Assembly: GCA_964366055.1 (NCBI GenBank)
Contig: CAYISE010000001.1
Coordinates: 1-57,082, forward strand
Reading direction: 5' to 3'
Source: JBBTQX01 sp964366055
GTDB lineage: Bacteria; Patescibacteriota; Minisyncoccia; UBA6257; GWB1-50-10
Length of the DNA stretch: 57,082 bases
Shown: piece by piece, positions 26,059 to 34,634 of the stretch
Layout of the letters: each line of letters begins with the position of its first letter
Position numbering within the stretch: position 1 is the first letter of the stretch
Notes under the pieces: model-generated
What the model saw: only the letters and a program-made list of their open reading frames with translations
What the model was told of the DNA's origin: nothing
Database searches by the model: none
Program-made: the position numbers and the translations under genes

Positions 26059-27072
26059 ATGAGTTCAAGAGTATTCATAACAGGCGTGGCCGGTTTTCTT
26101 GGGAGCCATCTGGCAGACAGATTGCTTCGGGACGGGCATGAAATTATAGGCATTGATAATTTTCTCGGCGGACACGAAGACAATATTCCGAAGGGTGTCC
26201 AATTTCATAAAATAGACGCGCGAGACCTTGAAAAATTAAAACCCCTCATGAAAGGGGTGGAAGTGGTATATCACTGCGCCGCCGCGCCGCACGAAGGGCT
26301 GTCGGTATTTTCTCCGGATCTCGTGACTCAACATACCTATAATTCCTCAATTGCAACATTAACGGCTTCAATCGTAAACAACGTGAAGCGGTTTGTATTT
26401 TGTTCAAGCATGGCACGCTACGGCAAACAGGAACGGCTTCCTTTCACGGAAGATATGCCTCCCAGACCTCAAGACCCCTATGGAATCGCCAAGTACGCTT
26501 CGGAACTCACAATTGAGAGCTTATGCGACGCGCACGGCATGGAATACGCAATCGCGATCCCCCACAATATCATCGGTCCGAGACAAAAATATGACGACCC
26601 GTTCCGAAACGTCGCCTCCATCATGGCCAATTTGATGCTTCAGGGAAGACAACCGATTATTTATGGTAACGGCGAACAGAAACGAGGGTTCTCGTACGTG
26701 CAAGATGTAACCGAACCATTGGTAAAAATGGGGTTCGACAAAGTAGCCGTGGGCGAGGCAATTAATATCGGGCCGGATGAGGAATTCACCACGATTAATG
26801 AATTGGCGCGCCGACTGGCTTCCATTATCGGATTCAAAGAATTACAACCGATTTACCACAACCCCCGGCCGCTCGAGGTAAAATTTGCTACATGTTCCGC
26901 GGATAAAGCGCGAAAACTTTTGGGATACAAGACAACATATAGCTTGGATGATGCGCTCACAGAGACAGTTGAATGGATTCGCAGGCGCGGACCAAAGCCC
27001 TTTATATATCATCTTCCCCTGGAGATTATCAATAAGCATACCCCAAGCACCTGGAAAGACCGCCTTTTTTGA
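26059..27072 (+). CDS. NAD-dependent sugar epimerase/dehydratase (extended SDR)
   Basis: 337 residues. GVAGFLGSHL Rossmann motif, FCSSMARYG and catalytic PYGIAKYASE. PHNIIGPRQKYDDPF resembles the substrate loop of UDP-glucose/UDP-GlcNAc 4-epimerases. It follows the GT2 by 15 nt and converges on the nucleotidyltransferase ending at 27083. The C-terminus KPFIYHLPLEIINKHTP is a family-specific tail. Confidence 0.86.
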   Translation: MSSRVFITGVAGFLGSHLADRLLRDGHEIIGIDNFLGGHEDNIPKGVQFHKIDARDLEKLKPLMKGVEVVYHCAAAPHEGLSVFSPDLVTQHTYNSSIATLTASIVNNVKRFVFCSSMARYGKQERLPFTEDMPPRPQDPYGIAKYASELTIESLCDAHGMEYAIAIPHNIIGPRQKYDDPFRNVASIMANLMLQGRQPIIYGNGEQKRGFSYVQDVTEPLVKMGFDKVAVGEAINIGPDEEFTTINELARRLASIIGFKELQPIYHNPRPLEVKFATCSADKARKLLGYKTTYSLDDALTETVEWIRRRGPKPFIYHLPLEIINKHTPSTWKDRLF

Positions 27073-27082
27073 TACCGGCCTT

Positions 27083-27808
27083 CTACGATTCTCTGATAAT
27101 CATCTTTCTGGCGAAAGCGGACAAATGCGCCGGATGAGTGATGGTGTCCGGCGCTTTATCTGTTTTCCAAGCCACCAGTTGATTTCTTGCCGCCAGGTCG
27201 GGAAGGGTTGCTTTGTTTAAATTGAAATTATCCTTCTCCGGCATAAAATTAACAATATCCCGACTCATAATAAAAACGCCCACCTCCGTCCAATTGAATT
27301 TGGGGTCATTGGCCTCGGGGCCGTATACATAACTCAAAACATTATTTTTATCATCCACCCAGACATTGCGTTTGCTCTCTCCGCCGCCGCAAACCGCCAT
27401 CAGCCCTGATTTGCCGGAAGAAAAGTAAAATTCGCTCATCTTCGGCAAATTCAAAGCGGGCCAATAAACATCGCCGTACATCAGAAGGAATTCCGGAGCC
27501 AGAAGATTTTTCGCGTTCCTCACGCGGGCGCCGGTTTCATCTTCAATTTTGCCGACGTGATGTTTAATCCTTAAACCGAAACGGCGGCCGTCGCCAAAGT
27601 GTTCAATGAACTTTTCCGGAAGATAGCCCAGGAGCAGAACAATTTCTTCTATGCCATTTTTCTTCAAGGGGTCAAAAACATATTCAAGAAACGGGCGGCC
27701 ATTCACCAATACCATCAGTTTCGGCCGGTCATCAGTAAAGGGCCGAAGGCGCATTCCCCGACCGCCCGCTAAAATCACGGCTTGCTTAATTTTTTTGTTG
27801 CCATTCAT
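27083..27808 (-). CDS. Sugar-phosphate nucleotidyltransferase
   Basis: 241 residues. VILAGGRGMRLRPFTDDRPK is the complete signature of NTP-transferases, and LMYGDVYWP carries the metal-binding Asp. GVFIMSRDIVNFMP is the conserved later part. It makes an NDP-sugar from a sugar 1-phosphate; length and the RPFTDDRPK loop resemble the mannose/heptose 1-phosphate guanylyltransferase group, but the nucleotide cannot be fixed by eye. It is divergent from the cupin gene at 27833. Confidence 0.87.
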   Translation of the reverse strand: MNGNKKIKQAVILAGGRGMRLRPFTDDRPKLMVLVNGRPFLEYVFDPLKKNGIEEIVLLLGYLPEKFIEHFGDGRRFGLRIKHHVGKIEDETGARVRNAKNLLAPEFLLMYGDVYWPALNLPKMSEFYFSSGKSGLMAVCGGGESKRNVWVDDKNNVLSYVYGPEANDPKFNWTEVGVFIMSRDIVNFMPEKDNFNLNKATLPDLAARNQLVAWKTDKAPDTITHPAHLSAFARKMIIRES

Positions 27809-27816
27809 CGTAAATT

Positions 27817-27824
27817 ATTATAAA
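27817..27824. promoter_or_regulatory. Divergent overlapping -10 boxes
   Basis: The spacer between ATG 27808 (minus) and ATG 27833 (plus) is only 24 nt. It contains ATTATAAA, which reads TATAAT on the minus strand (27822-27817) and TATAAA on the plus strand (27819-27824). Each box is followed by exactly 8 nt and then the ATG, so both transcripts are predicted to be leaderless. Confidence 0.55.
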
Positions 27825-27832
27825 ATCGCATT

Positions 27833-28255
27833 ATGAGAATAAAAAAAATCAGCCCGGAATGCAACTTGGCGACCGTCCGGGACGGTCGCGGGGGTATTTT
27901 TACGTTTTACCCCGAAAAACCAATTGTTGAATTTAATTTCGTATTTGTTAATAAGGGCAAAATAAGAGGCAATCATTATCATCCGGAATTTGATGAATAT
28001 TATTTAATCACCTCCGGCCAGGGCGTGATAGTAACAAAATCCGAGGACGGCAAGGAAGAATTTCTTTATGTTGGCACGGGGGACTGCCTGTATCTGCCTC
28101 AAGGCGCGCCCCATGTTTTTTACGGCATTACTGACTGCACCATGGTCTCCTTTTTGGCTAAAAGGTGGAACGATTGCGCCGCGCCTATTGTTCACGAAAA
28201 CCTGGGTATGGGCGCCGGCGACCACGGCGACCCCAACTATACGGGAATCAATTAG
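27833..28255 (+). CDS. Cupin-domain sugar epimerase/isomerase-like protein
   Basis: 140 residues of a single cupin. Metal motif GNHYHPEFDEYYLI (His 43, His 45, Glu 50 region) and LYLPQGAPHVF for the second half. It resembles the C-terminal cupin of CapF and WxcM/FdtA-like sugar isomerases, which act on dTDP-keto-sugars or UDP-sugar reductive steps. It overlaps the convergent epimerase by 8 nt. Confidence 0.75.
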   Translation: MRIKKISPECNLATVRDGRGGIFTFYPEKPIVEFNFVFVNKGKIRGNHYHPEFDEYYLITSGQGVIVTKSEDGKEEFLYVGTGDCLYLPQGAPHVFYGITDCTMVSFLAKRWNDCAAPIVHENLGMGAGDHGDPNYTGIN

Positions 28256-29183
28256 TGAAATGATTCACTTTCAAAATCTCGTATCCTTTAATTAGCTCGG
28301 CTATGCCTTGTTGGAGCGACACGGACGCTTTGAAGCCGGCGCTTTCTATTTTTGCGTTGCTGACAATGTAATTTCTCTTATCCGGGTCTTTGCCTATCTC
28401 GGCTTCCACAAAATAAAATTTGGGCAATTGTTTTTTAATTTCCTCGCAAAGTTCCTTTTTACTTAAGTTAGCGTCGGAAAGTCCGACGTTATATACCTCA
28501 TTTTTCATCTTATCAAAATTTTTAATGGCGTGGATAAAGACCTTCGCGACATCTTGAACGTGGACAAAATTACGTTTGAAATGGGACTCAAAAAGCACGA
28601 CATATCCTTTAGTAAACGCTTCATAGACAAATTGATTCACAAGCAAATCCAGGCGCATTCTCGGACTGACGCCGAAAACCGTCGCCAAACGAAAAGCTAT
28701 GGCTTCCCCGGAATCCAAAATCATTTTCTCGGCCTCAACTTTGGTTTGGCCGTATAAGGAAATCGGATTGAGGGGGGTCTTTTCATCGCAGTATATATCC
28801 TGCCAGCCCACCCCGTAACCGCTGTTCGTATTCGGAAAAATGATTTTTTGATTTCTGCTTCTTAATTGCAGGAGGGACTGGATGGCGCCAAGATTAGTGG
28901 TTCTGGCCGCGTGCTGGTCGGCGTCACAGGCGTTCATTCCCACAATCGCCGCGAGAGGAATAATGTAATCGGCTTTTTTAAGACATTCCTTCAATAATCT
29001 CTCGTCCCTCGCGTCGCCCCTGATTATCGTAAACGCATCGCCGAAAGAAATGCAGTCCAAAAGACTGGTTTGATTATAAATAAACTTGTCAAGAACGACG
29101 ACCTTAAAACCTTTTTGAAGCAGCATTGGAACGAGAATGGAACCGATATAGCCCGCCCCTCCGGCCACTAAAATTGTAGGCAT
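28248..29183 (-). CDS. NAD-dependent sugar epimerase/dehydratase (extended SDR)
   Basis: 311 residues. GGAGYIGSIL Rossmann motif, PNTNSGYGVGWQ with the small catalytic residue, and YGQTKVEAEK as catalytic YxxxK. FRLATVFGVSPRMRLDLL matches the same loop in the epimerase at 21796-22902 (LRFATAFGSSPRLRFDVV), so the two are related paralogues. It is a single-gene minus unit with its own TATAAT box. Confidence 0.85.
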   Translation of the reverse strand: MPTILVAGGAGYIGSILVPMLLQKGFKVVVLDKFIYNQTSLLDCISFGDAFTIIRGDARDERLLKECLKKADYIIPLAAIVGMNACDADQHAARTTNLGAIQSLLQLRSRNQKIIFPNTNSGYGVGWQDIYCDEKTPLNPISLYGQTKVEAEKMILDSGEAIAFRLATVFGVSPRMRLDLLVNQFVYEAFTKGYVVLFESHFKRNFVHVQDVAKVFIHAIKNFDKMKNEVYNVGLSDANLSKKELCEEIKKQLPKFYFVEAEIGKDPDKRNYIVSNAKIESAGFKASVSLQQGIAELIKGYEILKVNHFTN

Positions 29184-29191
29184 TAGACACC

Positions 29192-29197
29192 ATTATA
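29192..29197 (-). promoter_or_regulatory. -10 box 8 nt before the start of the 28248-29183 gene
   Basis: A perfect TATAAT on the minus strand at 29197-29192, followed by 8 nt and ATG 29183. The -35 region is not recognisable. On the other strand TATTCT (29202-29207) is a weaker candidate for the plus-strand Nudix gene. Confidence 0.5.
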
Positions 29198-29218
29198 CGG
29201 TTATTCTATCATTTGTAA

Positions 29219-29902
29219 ATGAAACAATCATACGGCCTCCCCGTTGTTGATCTCCAAAATCTTTCTGAATTAATCCGGTCGCGCGAGGTGGACCGTTTTC
29301 ATAAATTTGCCGAAGCGGTGCCCTTGGAAGAGTATTTGAAGATGGATTTAACGGAAGACGAAAAAAAGGAATTGAGATTCGCTCCGAAAATTGAAGCGGT
29401 AAAATTCAAAGACCCGCAGGGAGAAAATTTCACCGGTTTTAGAAACGTTTTTAAAAATGGGGTGCTTACTTTCGCCTTGTTGCCGGGAAATTTATTGCCG
29501 GTCTGCGCCGAGTTCAGGCACGGGTGCGAGAGGGTTATGCTGAATTTGCCCAGCGGCTTAATAGAGCCAAGCGATGCAAGCCCAAAAGCGGCGGCCAGAA
29601 GAGAATTTGAGGAGGAAACCGGCATCGCGCTTCAGAAAATCATACCCCTAAATCCAAAGGGCATCCCCGTGGACGCGAGAAGTTCCACTAGGCAAAATTT
29701 CTTTTTCTTGGGCACACTCGCCAATCCCCCTAAATTAAAGAAGTTAAAAATGCAGAAGGCGGAGTTTATCGCAACTTTTCTGATTCACGCCGATAATTGG
29801 CTGAAATTAATGGAATCCGGCACGGTGGACGGCTGTTCCGTGTCAGGCACTCTTTTGGCATTGAAAAAGTTAAATTTAATGGGCCCGAACAGGTTTTCTT
29901 AG
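29219..29902 (+). CDS. Nudix hydrolase
   Basis: 227 residues. A variable N-terminal 80 residues are followed by VMLNLPSGLIEPSDASPKAA and RREFEEETGI, a Nudix box in which one extra residue sits between the first and second halves and the first Glu is Asp. The catalytic REFEEETG end is intact. Its place in the sugar island suggests an NDP-sugar or related nucleotide substrate. The 3' end overlaps the convergent methyltransferase gene by 27 nt. Confidence 0.78.
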   Translation: MKQSYGLPVVDLQNLSELIRSREVDRFHKFAEAVPLEEYLKMDLTEDEKKELRFAPKIEAVKFKDPQGENFTGFRNVFKNGVLTFALLPGNLLPVCAEFRHGCERVMLNLPSGLIEPSDASPKAAARREFEEETGIALQKIIPLNPKGIPVDARSSTRQNFFFLGTLANPPKLKKLKMQKAEFIATFLIHADNWLKLMESGTVDGCSVSGTLLALKKLNLMGPNRFS

Positions 29903-30808
29903 CGTAGAAAATAAGAAAGTTCCCATTCTAAAACTACGGATTAAAAACGCGCTCCAGGCCGCCGGAAAAATTCCGCTTATAACCCTTTTCACTCCGCCTC
30001 CCGGAAGAAGAATGAGGTCCGATTTCGGCCCGAGAATTTCGTTGCACTTAATATCAAACCCGGTCTTGCGCGCCAAATCGTTCCATTCGGAGATCCGATA
30101 ATAGCGCGCGATGGCCCCATCGGTCGCGCTTTGCATTGTTTGGTGGACGGATTTGCCTTTCAAAAAGTCCCCGAAAAAGATGTTGCGCAAAAATCCCGCA
30201 AAATAATAATTCCACCACCCGCGATGATAAACCATTATGGCGGCCTCGCCGCCGGGTTTTAAAACCCTGTAAATTTCCTCTAAAATTCTCCGGGTGTCGG
30301 ATGAATGATGAATTACGCCCCAGCTCCAGATAAAATCAAAATTGCCATCCTTAAAATCAAGTTTTTCCGCGTCCATTTTCAAAATTTTTCCGTTTAATCC
30401 GAACAATTTGAATCTCTCACCGGCGCTTTTCGCGGCATAATCCGTCAGGTCAATGCCGGTGAAGGACTTTGAAAATCTGGCCAAAAGCTCGGCGTGGCTC
30501 CCGTTCCCGACGCCAATTTCCAAAACATCCTTGTTTTTTAAGGATTCAAAACCAATCAGGGAATCAAACGGAATTTTCCCCGGAGGCAGATACTCGCCGG
30601 CATCGGAAAAGAATCTTTTGTCTATCTCACGGTAAAATTCTTCCGTGAACTCCCCCTTCCCCAAGTCCTCGTTCCAATCGTAGCGCATGGGATTTTTTTC
30701 CCACCATTCGTAGTTAGCTTTTTGCCACGCGGTTCTTTCTTCTTCGGTTTTAGGGACGATCGCCGGGGAATCAAAATCCCCGGCTGATTTTTTTTGAAAT
30801 TTTTTCAC
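29876..30808 (-). CDS. Class I SAM-dependent methyltransferase
   Basis: 310 residues. Motif I is VLEIGVGNGSHAELLARF near 97, motif II ends FTGIDLTD, and FDFIWSWGVIHHSSDTRRIL is the typical post-motif segment. An N-terminal 90-residue part rich in acidic and aromatic residues (KANYEWWEKNPMRYDWNE) is common in sugar-locus methyltransferases. It is the last gene of the six-gene operon from 35585, abutting the GT9 gene. Confidence 0.83.
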   Translation of the reverse strand: MKKFQKKSAGDFDSPAIVPKTEEERTAWQKANYEWWEKNPMRYDWNEDLGKGEFTEEFYREIDKRFFSDAGEYLPPGKIPFDSLIGFESLKNKDVLEIGVGNGSHAELLARFSKSFTGIDLTDYAAKSAGERFKLFGLNGKILKMDAEKLDFKDGNFDFIWSWGVIHHSSDTRRILEEIYRVLKPGGEAAIMVYHRGWWNYYFAGFLRNIFFGDFLKGKSVHQTMQSATDGAIARYYRISEWNDLARKTGFDIKCNEILGPKSDLILLPGGGVKRVISGIFPAAWSAFLIRSFRMGTFLFSTLRKPVRAH

Positions 30809-31981
30809 CTATTTGCCGTAAGTTAATTTGGAAACCATGGCATCGCAAGCGGCCTTGACCTCGCTAACCGAAATCATTCCCATACTCTTTTTGATGCATT
30901 CGGATTGGCGATAATTACAATCAAGAAACCGATGATACACCGGAATGTGGCTGTCGCCGTAAGGAAACCAATCGCCGAAAATATCAAGAATGGAATACAG
31001 ACCGACGGTCGGCTTCCCGACGGCGGCGGCAAGATGAAGCAAACCGCTGTCAATCCCTAAAACAAAACCGCAATGTTTTAAGAGAGCGGCGGTCTCAAGA
31101 ACAGTCAATTGACCGGCCGTAATCAGCGCGTTCTCCGGCGAAAGTTCCCGGCTGATGATTTCCGCGTCCGGCCGGTCATCCTCGCTTCCGGCAACGATAA
31201 TTTTAGCGGCGTATTTTACCTCCAGATATCGCACCACCTCCCCGAAACGTTCCGGGAACCAGCGTTTTTCCGGAAAATTCTTCTTGGTCCCCGAATGAAT
31301 CGCCACGAGCAATTCATTCTCAAAATCGGGCCATTTCCGGCTTAAAAGGGCCTCAATTTTTGATTCGGCCTCGGCCGAAATAGGCAAATCAAACTCCGTT
31401 TTATCGGCCTTAACGCCGTTCTCTCTTAAAAGGCGGAGCAACGACTCGGTTTCTTTCTCTCCGTCAACATAATCAATCTGCGTTTTCCGGAAAAGATTGA
31501 TGATAACCCTGATTCGGAAGCCGAAGGCCGATTCCACTCCGAGCAATTTGGCAAAAATTATATTGCGGACGAAAGTTCTGAAATTAGTCCATTCGTGCGG
31601 CGGAATCTGGATAAAGAGGTCAAAACGCTCTCGCCGCAAATCACTTATAAATTTTTTCAATTTTTGAAACGAGTTGATTTCATCCGACCCGTAAATAATC
31701 ATCCGATTAAAATACCAGGCGCCTTGGAGAAGTTCTTTCGCGCCGGGAACGCCCCGCTCGCCCGGCGAAGTCAAAAGAGTTATCTCGGCCTCCGGATAAT
31801 TTTTTCTGATGGCGATGAATGAGGGAATAGCGCACAAAATATCGCCGATGTTGCCGACTTTAAACACCACGATTTTCCGAGGCGATTCTATTTTTCTTGA
31901 AAATAAAATTCTCTCAAAAAGCCGCAAGACAGCGTTAAGGAAATATTTTACAATCTTAATAAAATTCAATTTCATGCGCAA
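30809..31981 (-). CDS. Glycosyltransferase family 9 (heptosyltransferase-like)
   Basis: 390 residues. The N-terminal KIVVFKVGNIGDILCAIPSF and the C-terminal AIHSGTKKNFPEKRWFPERF and GIDSGLLHLAAAVGKPTVGLY are the GT9/ADP-heptose:LPS heptosyltransferase signatures. The C-terminal cysteines in LDCNYRQSECIKKS near 365 also occur in this family. CPR cells are not thought to make lipopolysaccharide, so it probably acts on the local surface glycan. The start lies 3 nt after the upstream stop. Confidence 0.87.
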   Translation of the reverse strand: MRMKLNFIKIVKYFLNAVLRLFERILFSRKIESPRKIVVFKVGNIGDILCAIPSFIAIRKNYPEAEITLLTSPGERGVPGAKELLQGAWYFNRMIIYGSDEINSFQKLKKFISDLRRERFDLFIQIPPHEWTNFRTFVRNIIFAKLLGVESAFGFRIRVIINLFRKTQIDYVDGEKETESLLRLLRENGVKADKTEFDLPISAEAESKIEALLSRKWPDFENELLVAIHSGTKKNFPEKRWFPERFGEVVRYLEVKYAAKIIVAGSEDDRPDAEIISRELSPENALITAGQLTVLETAALLKHCGFVLGIDSGLLHLAAAVGKPTVGLYSILDIFGDWFPYGDSHIPVYHRFLDCNYRQSECIKKSMGMISVSEVKAACDAMVSKLTYGK

Positions 31982-31984
31982 AAA

Positions 31985-32548
31985 CTACACATCAAGACCG
32001 CCGTAAATATCCACAAACTCTTTGAAACTTTTCGCCTTTAAGTCCCTCTCCGACAATTCCTTTGGTTCTTTGACGGGCCACTGGATGTTTAAATCCGGGT
32101 CATTCCATAAAATCGCGTCCTGCGATTCGGGATGGTAATAATTATCCATCTTATAAAGGAGGGTGCAATCATCGCTTAGAGTGCAGAGCCCGTTCGCAAA
32201 ACCGCGCGGAGTATAAATCATATTTTTCTTCCTCAGAGAGAACTCCATTGAATCCCATTCTCCCAAGGTCGGCGAGCCCTTCCGCAAATCCACCCAAACA
32301 AGAAACGCCTCGCCCGACGAAATTCGCATAAGTTTTCCCTCGGAATGCGGCGGGCGCTGAAAGTGAAGTCCCCGAATGACGCCCTTTTGTCTGGAGAACG
32401 ATTCGTTTTCCTGAACCCAGTCGCGCGCCATTCCGTATTTTCCAAAAATTTCCTTGTCGTAGGTCCGCGTAAAAAATCCCCGTGAATCCTCGCGCGGCTC
32501 AAGTGTTATTTCAAAAGTTCCCTTTAATTTTCTTTCCTTAATGACCAT
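31985..32548 (-). CDS. rfbC: dTDP-4-dehydrorhamnose 3,5-epimerase family protein (RmlC-like)
   Basis: 187 residues, the usual RmlC length. EPREDSRGFFTRTYDKEIF, NESFSRQKGVIRGLHFQ with the catalytic His at 62, and the Tyr-containing LLYKMDNYYHPESQ region are all present. It epimerises C3 and/or C5 of a 4-keto-6-deoxy NDP-sugar. No RmlA, RmlB or RmlD recognisable as such lies in the window, so the product may not be rhamnose; a 3- or 5-monoepimerase for a branched sugar is equally possible given the C-methyltransferase next to it. Confidence 0.87.
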   Translation of the reverse strand: MVIKERKLKGTFEITLEPREDSRGFFTRTYDKEIFGKYGMARDWVQENESFSRQKGVIRGLHFQRPPHSEGKLMRISSGEAFLVWVDLRKGSPTLGEWDSMEFSLRKKNMIYTPRGFANGLCTLSDDCTLLYKMDNYYHPESQDAILWNDPDLNIQWPVKEPKELSERDLKAKSFKEFVDIYGGLDV

Positions 32549-32551
32549 AGT

Positions 32552-33790
32552 TTACGTTTTGATGATGCGCGGATTGTTCGGCAAAGGCACGATATAAGTC
32601 CCTTTAAAGCCAAAATCTTTCCCCAAATAATTTTTGATCTCTTTCTCAAAATTCCAAGCCAGAATAAAAACGTGGGAGGGCTCCCGCGCCATCACCGCTT
32701 CCGGGCTTTCAATTAAAATGTGGGTGCCGGCGGTGTATTTTTTCTGTTTCAAGGGATTTTTGTCGGCGATTATCGGCAGTTGGCGACTGTTGATTTTGCA
32801 AAAATTCAGAAGGGTTGAACTTCGGGCCGAGGCGCCGTATCCTACGATGGAGTTCCGCGACTCCGGCCTCGCGACAACATTCAAAATTTCATTTAGTTTG
32901 TCGCGGTGCGAAAACACCCGTTCCGCAAACCCTTGCCAGATAGCCAGAGTATTCGCTCCGGCTTTTTTTTCTTCTTCCCGGTAATCTTTAAGTAAAACGC
33001 TCTCTTCGCCCCGGCTCTTCTTCGCGTAGACGATGATGGAGCCGCCGCTGATGGGACTCGCCATTATGTCAAAAACAAAAAGGCCGGAAGCGTTCAAAAG
33101 ATTTTCCAAACTTTTCAGAGTAAGGTAGCAAAGATGCTCATGATAGATGGAGTCGTAATGCAGTCCTTCCAGAATAACCTTCGCATAGTGGACCTCAATC
33201 GCAAGCACGCCGTCATCGTCCAGTGCGGCGGCCAGACCCCGGACAAAATCAATGGTGTTCGCGACATGCGGCAGGACGTTTCGCGCGAATACCATGCTTG
33301 CTTTCCCTCGCTCCGAAACCAGTTTTTGGGCCTCATTCTCGCTCCAGAAAACGCAGTGGGTTGGAATGCCGGTCCGCTCCGCCATCTCCGAAATATTCTC
33401 GGCCGGGTCAATTCCCAAAACCTTATAGCCAGCTTTAATAAAGGGTATCAAAAACGTTCCGTCGTTTGAGGCAATTTCAAGCACATACCCTTCTTTCTCT
33501 TTCGGCGCGCGGGCGATAAGTTCTTTGGAAAATGTCTCGGCAAATCGCCGCGCCACCCCCGAAGTGCCGGTTATCCAGACATACTCCGTAAATAATATTT
33601 TCGGGTCCACCGTGTAATTCAGCTGGACCAAATTGCAAGCGGGACACCAACTCAAAGAAAGCGGATAAACATTCTCTTTTTCATTCGGGTCGCCGAGAAG
33701 AGAATTAGCCGGGGGCTGGGAACCCAAATCAAAAAATGGTTTCAGACCGGAGCCGCCGCAAACCCGGCAATGTTCTATCAGGCCATACAT
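32552..33790 (-). CDS. Sugar C-methyltransferase (NovU/TylC3-type)
   Basis: 412 residues in three parts: an N-terminal zinc-binding domain with CRVC (8-11) and CPAC (49-52), a SAM domain with VLEIASNDGTFLIPF near 115, and a C-terminal Rossmann-like domain with GYGASARSSTLLNF. This is the architecture of C-methyltransferases that methylate C3 or C5 of 4-keto-deoxysugars in macrolide and aminocoumarin pathways. PISGGSIIVYA is a conserved family motif. It lies 3 nt upstream of the RmlC-like gene, strengthening a branched deoxysugar pathway. Confidence 0.88.
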   Translation of the reverse strand: MYGLIEHCRVCGGSGLKPFFDLGSQPPANSLLGDPNEKENVYPLSLSWCPACNLVQLNYTVDPKILFTEYVWITGTSGVARRFAETFSKELIARAPKEKEGYVLEIASNDGTFLIPFIKAGYKVLGIDPAENISEMAERTGIPTHCVFWSENEAQKLVSERGKASMVFARNVLPHVANTIDFVRGLAAALDDDGVLAIEVHYAKVILEGLHYDSIYHEHLCYLTLKSLENLLNASGLFVFDIMASPISGGSIIVYAKKSRGEESVLLKDYREEEKKAGANTLAIWQGFAERVFSHRDKLNEILNVVARPESRNSIVGYGASARSSTLLNFCKINSRQLPIIADKNPLKQKKYTAGTHILIESPEAVMAREPSHVFILAWNFEKEIKNYLGKDFGFKGTYIVPLPNNPRIIKT

Positions 33791-33827
33791 AAGACAGATG
33801 GATTATAACAGCAAAATGGGGAATTGG

Positions 33828-34631
33828 CTATCGGGAAAATAATTTCTTCACGATGAGAGGGCCGGTTCTCACAAAAAAATATTTAAAGATACTCGGATAA
33901 TTCACAATTTCGCAACCGTGCGCCATAAACCAGAGGATGGCCGCGTGCGGGTCAATGGAGTTGCAAGCATCCGAGTCGGCATCCCAAAATTTCTCGTAAT
34001 TCGCTTTTAATTTTTTATAATCAAGGCGTTCCATTGATTTTTTGTTTAGGAAGAACTTGGCCGTCCGCCAAATTCTTTTGGGAACGATGAAGAACAACCG
34101 GAAAAATACCGCATCCCGCCACAGTATAGAAAATTTTACGATTTTTCCCCAAGGGCCAAAATCGCGGTAGGGTCGGACCGAATAATTTTCCGCGGCCCAC
34201 GGCCTCACCTGCCAAGCCGGCTTGAAGAGAAATATGCCGTTCTCCTTGAGAACCCGGAGCGACTCTTTGAGGGCGTTATCAATGTCCGGGATATGCTCAA
34301 AAACGGAGATGCTGAAAATCGCGTCAAAAGTTCCGTCTTCAAACGGATATCTTTCCCCTGCCTTATCAACGAAAAACGGCTTGTGGTAGAACTTCCTTAA
34401 GTCCTCCGTGATATCCAGTCCGGTGTAATCGCGGACGATGTCCTGGAACTGGCCACCGGCGCTGCCAATCTCCAAAATTTTCTTGTCTTGAAGATTGAAA
34501 TCACTTATGAATTTTTTGAGTTCCGGAAAAAAATTATGCTCCCCCGGGCGCGCGCCGGGATTGGTCACTTTGCGGTGATATTCCGACCTGTAAAAATCTT
34601 CGTATTTTTCCGCGCCGTTATTTGTTCCCAA
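33828..34631 (-). CDS. Class I SAM-dependent methyltransferase
   Basis: 267 residues. ILEIGSAGGQFQDIVRDYTG near 53 and FEDGTFDAIFSISVFEHIPD are motif I and the post-motif region. The later part contains FKPAWQVRPWAAENYSVRP, unusual for plain methyltransferases. It is the second gene of the 35585 operon, 3 nt after the SDR gene. It may methylate a sugar or lipid carrier. Confidence 0.8.
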   Translation of the reverse strand: MGTNNGAEKYEDFYRSEYHRKVTNPGARPGEHNFFPELKKFISDFNLQDKKILEIGSAGGQFQDIVRDYTGLDITEDLRKFYHKPFFVDKAGERYPFEDGTFDAIFSISVFEHIPDIDNALKESLRVLKENGIFLFKPAWQVRPWAAENYSVRPYRDFGPWGKIVKFSILWRDAVFFRLFFIVPKRIWRTAKFFLNKKSMERLDYKKLKANYEKFWDADSDACNSIDPHAAILWFMAHGCEIVNYPSIFKYFFVRTGPLIVKKLFSR

Positions 34632-34634
34632 GTT

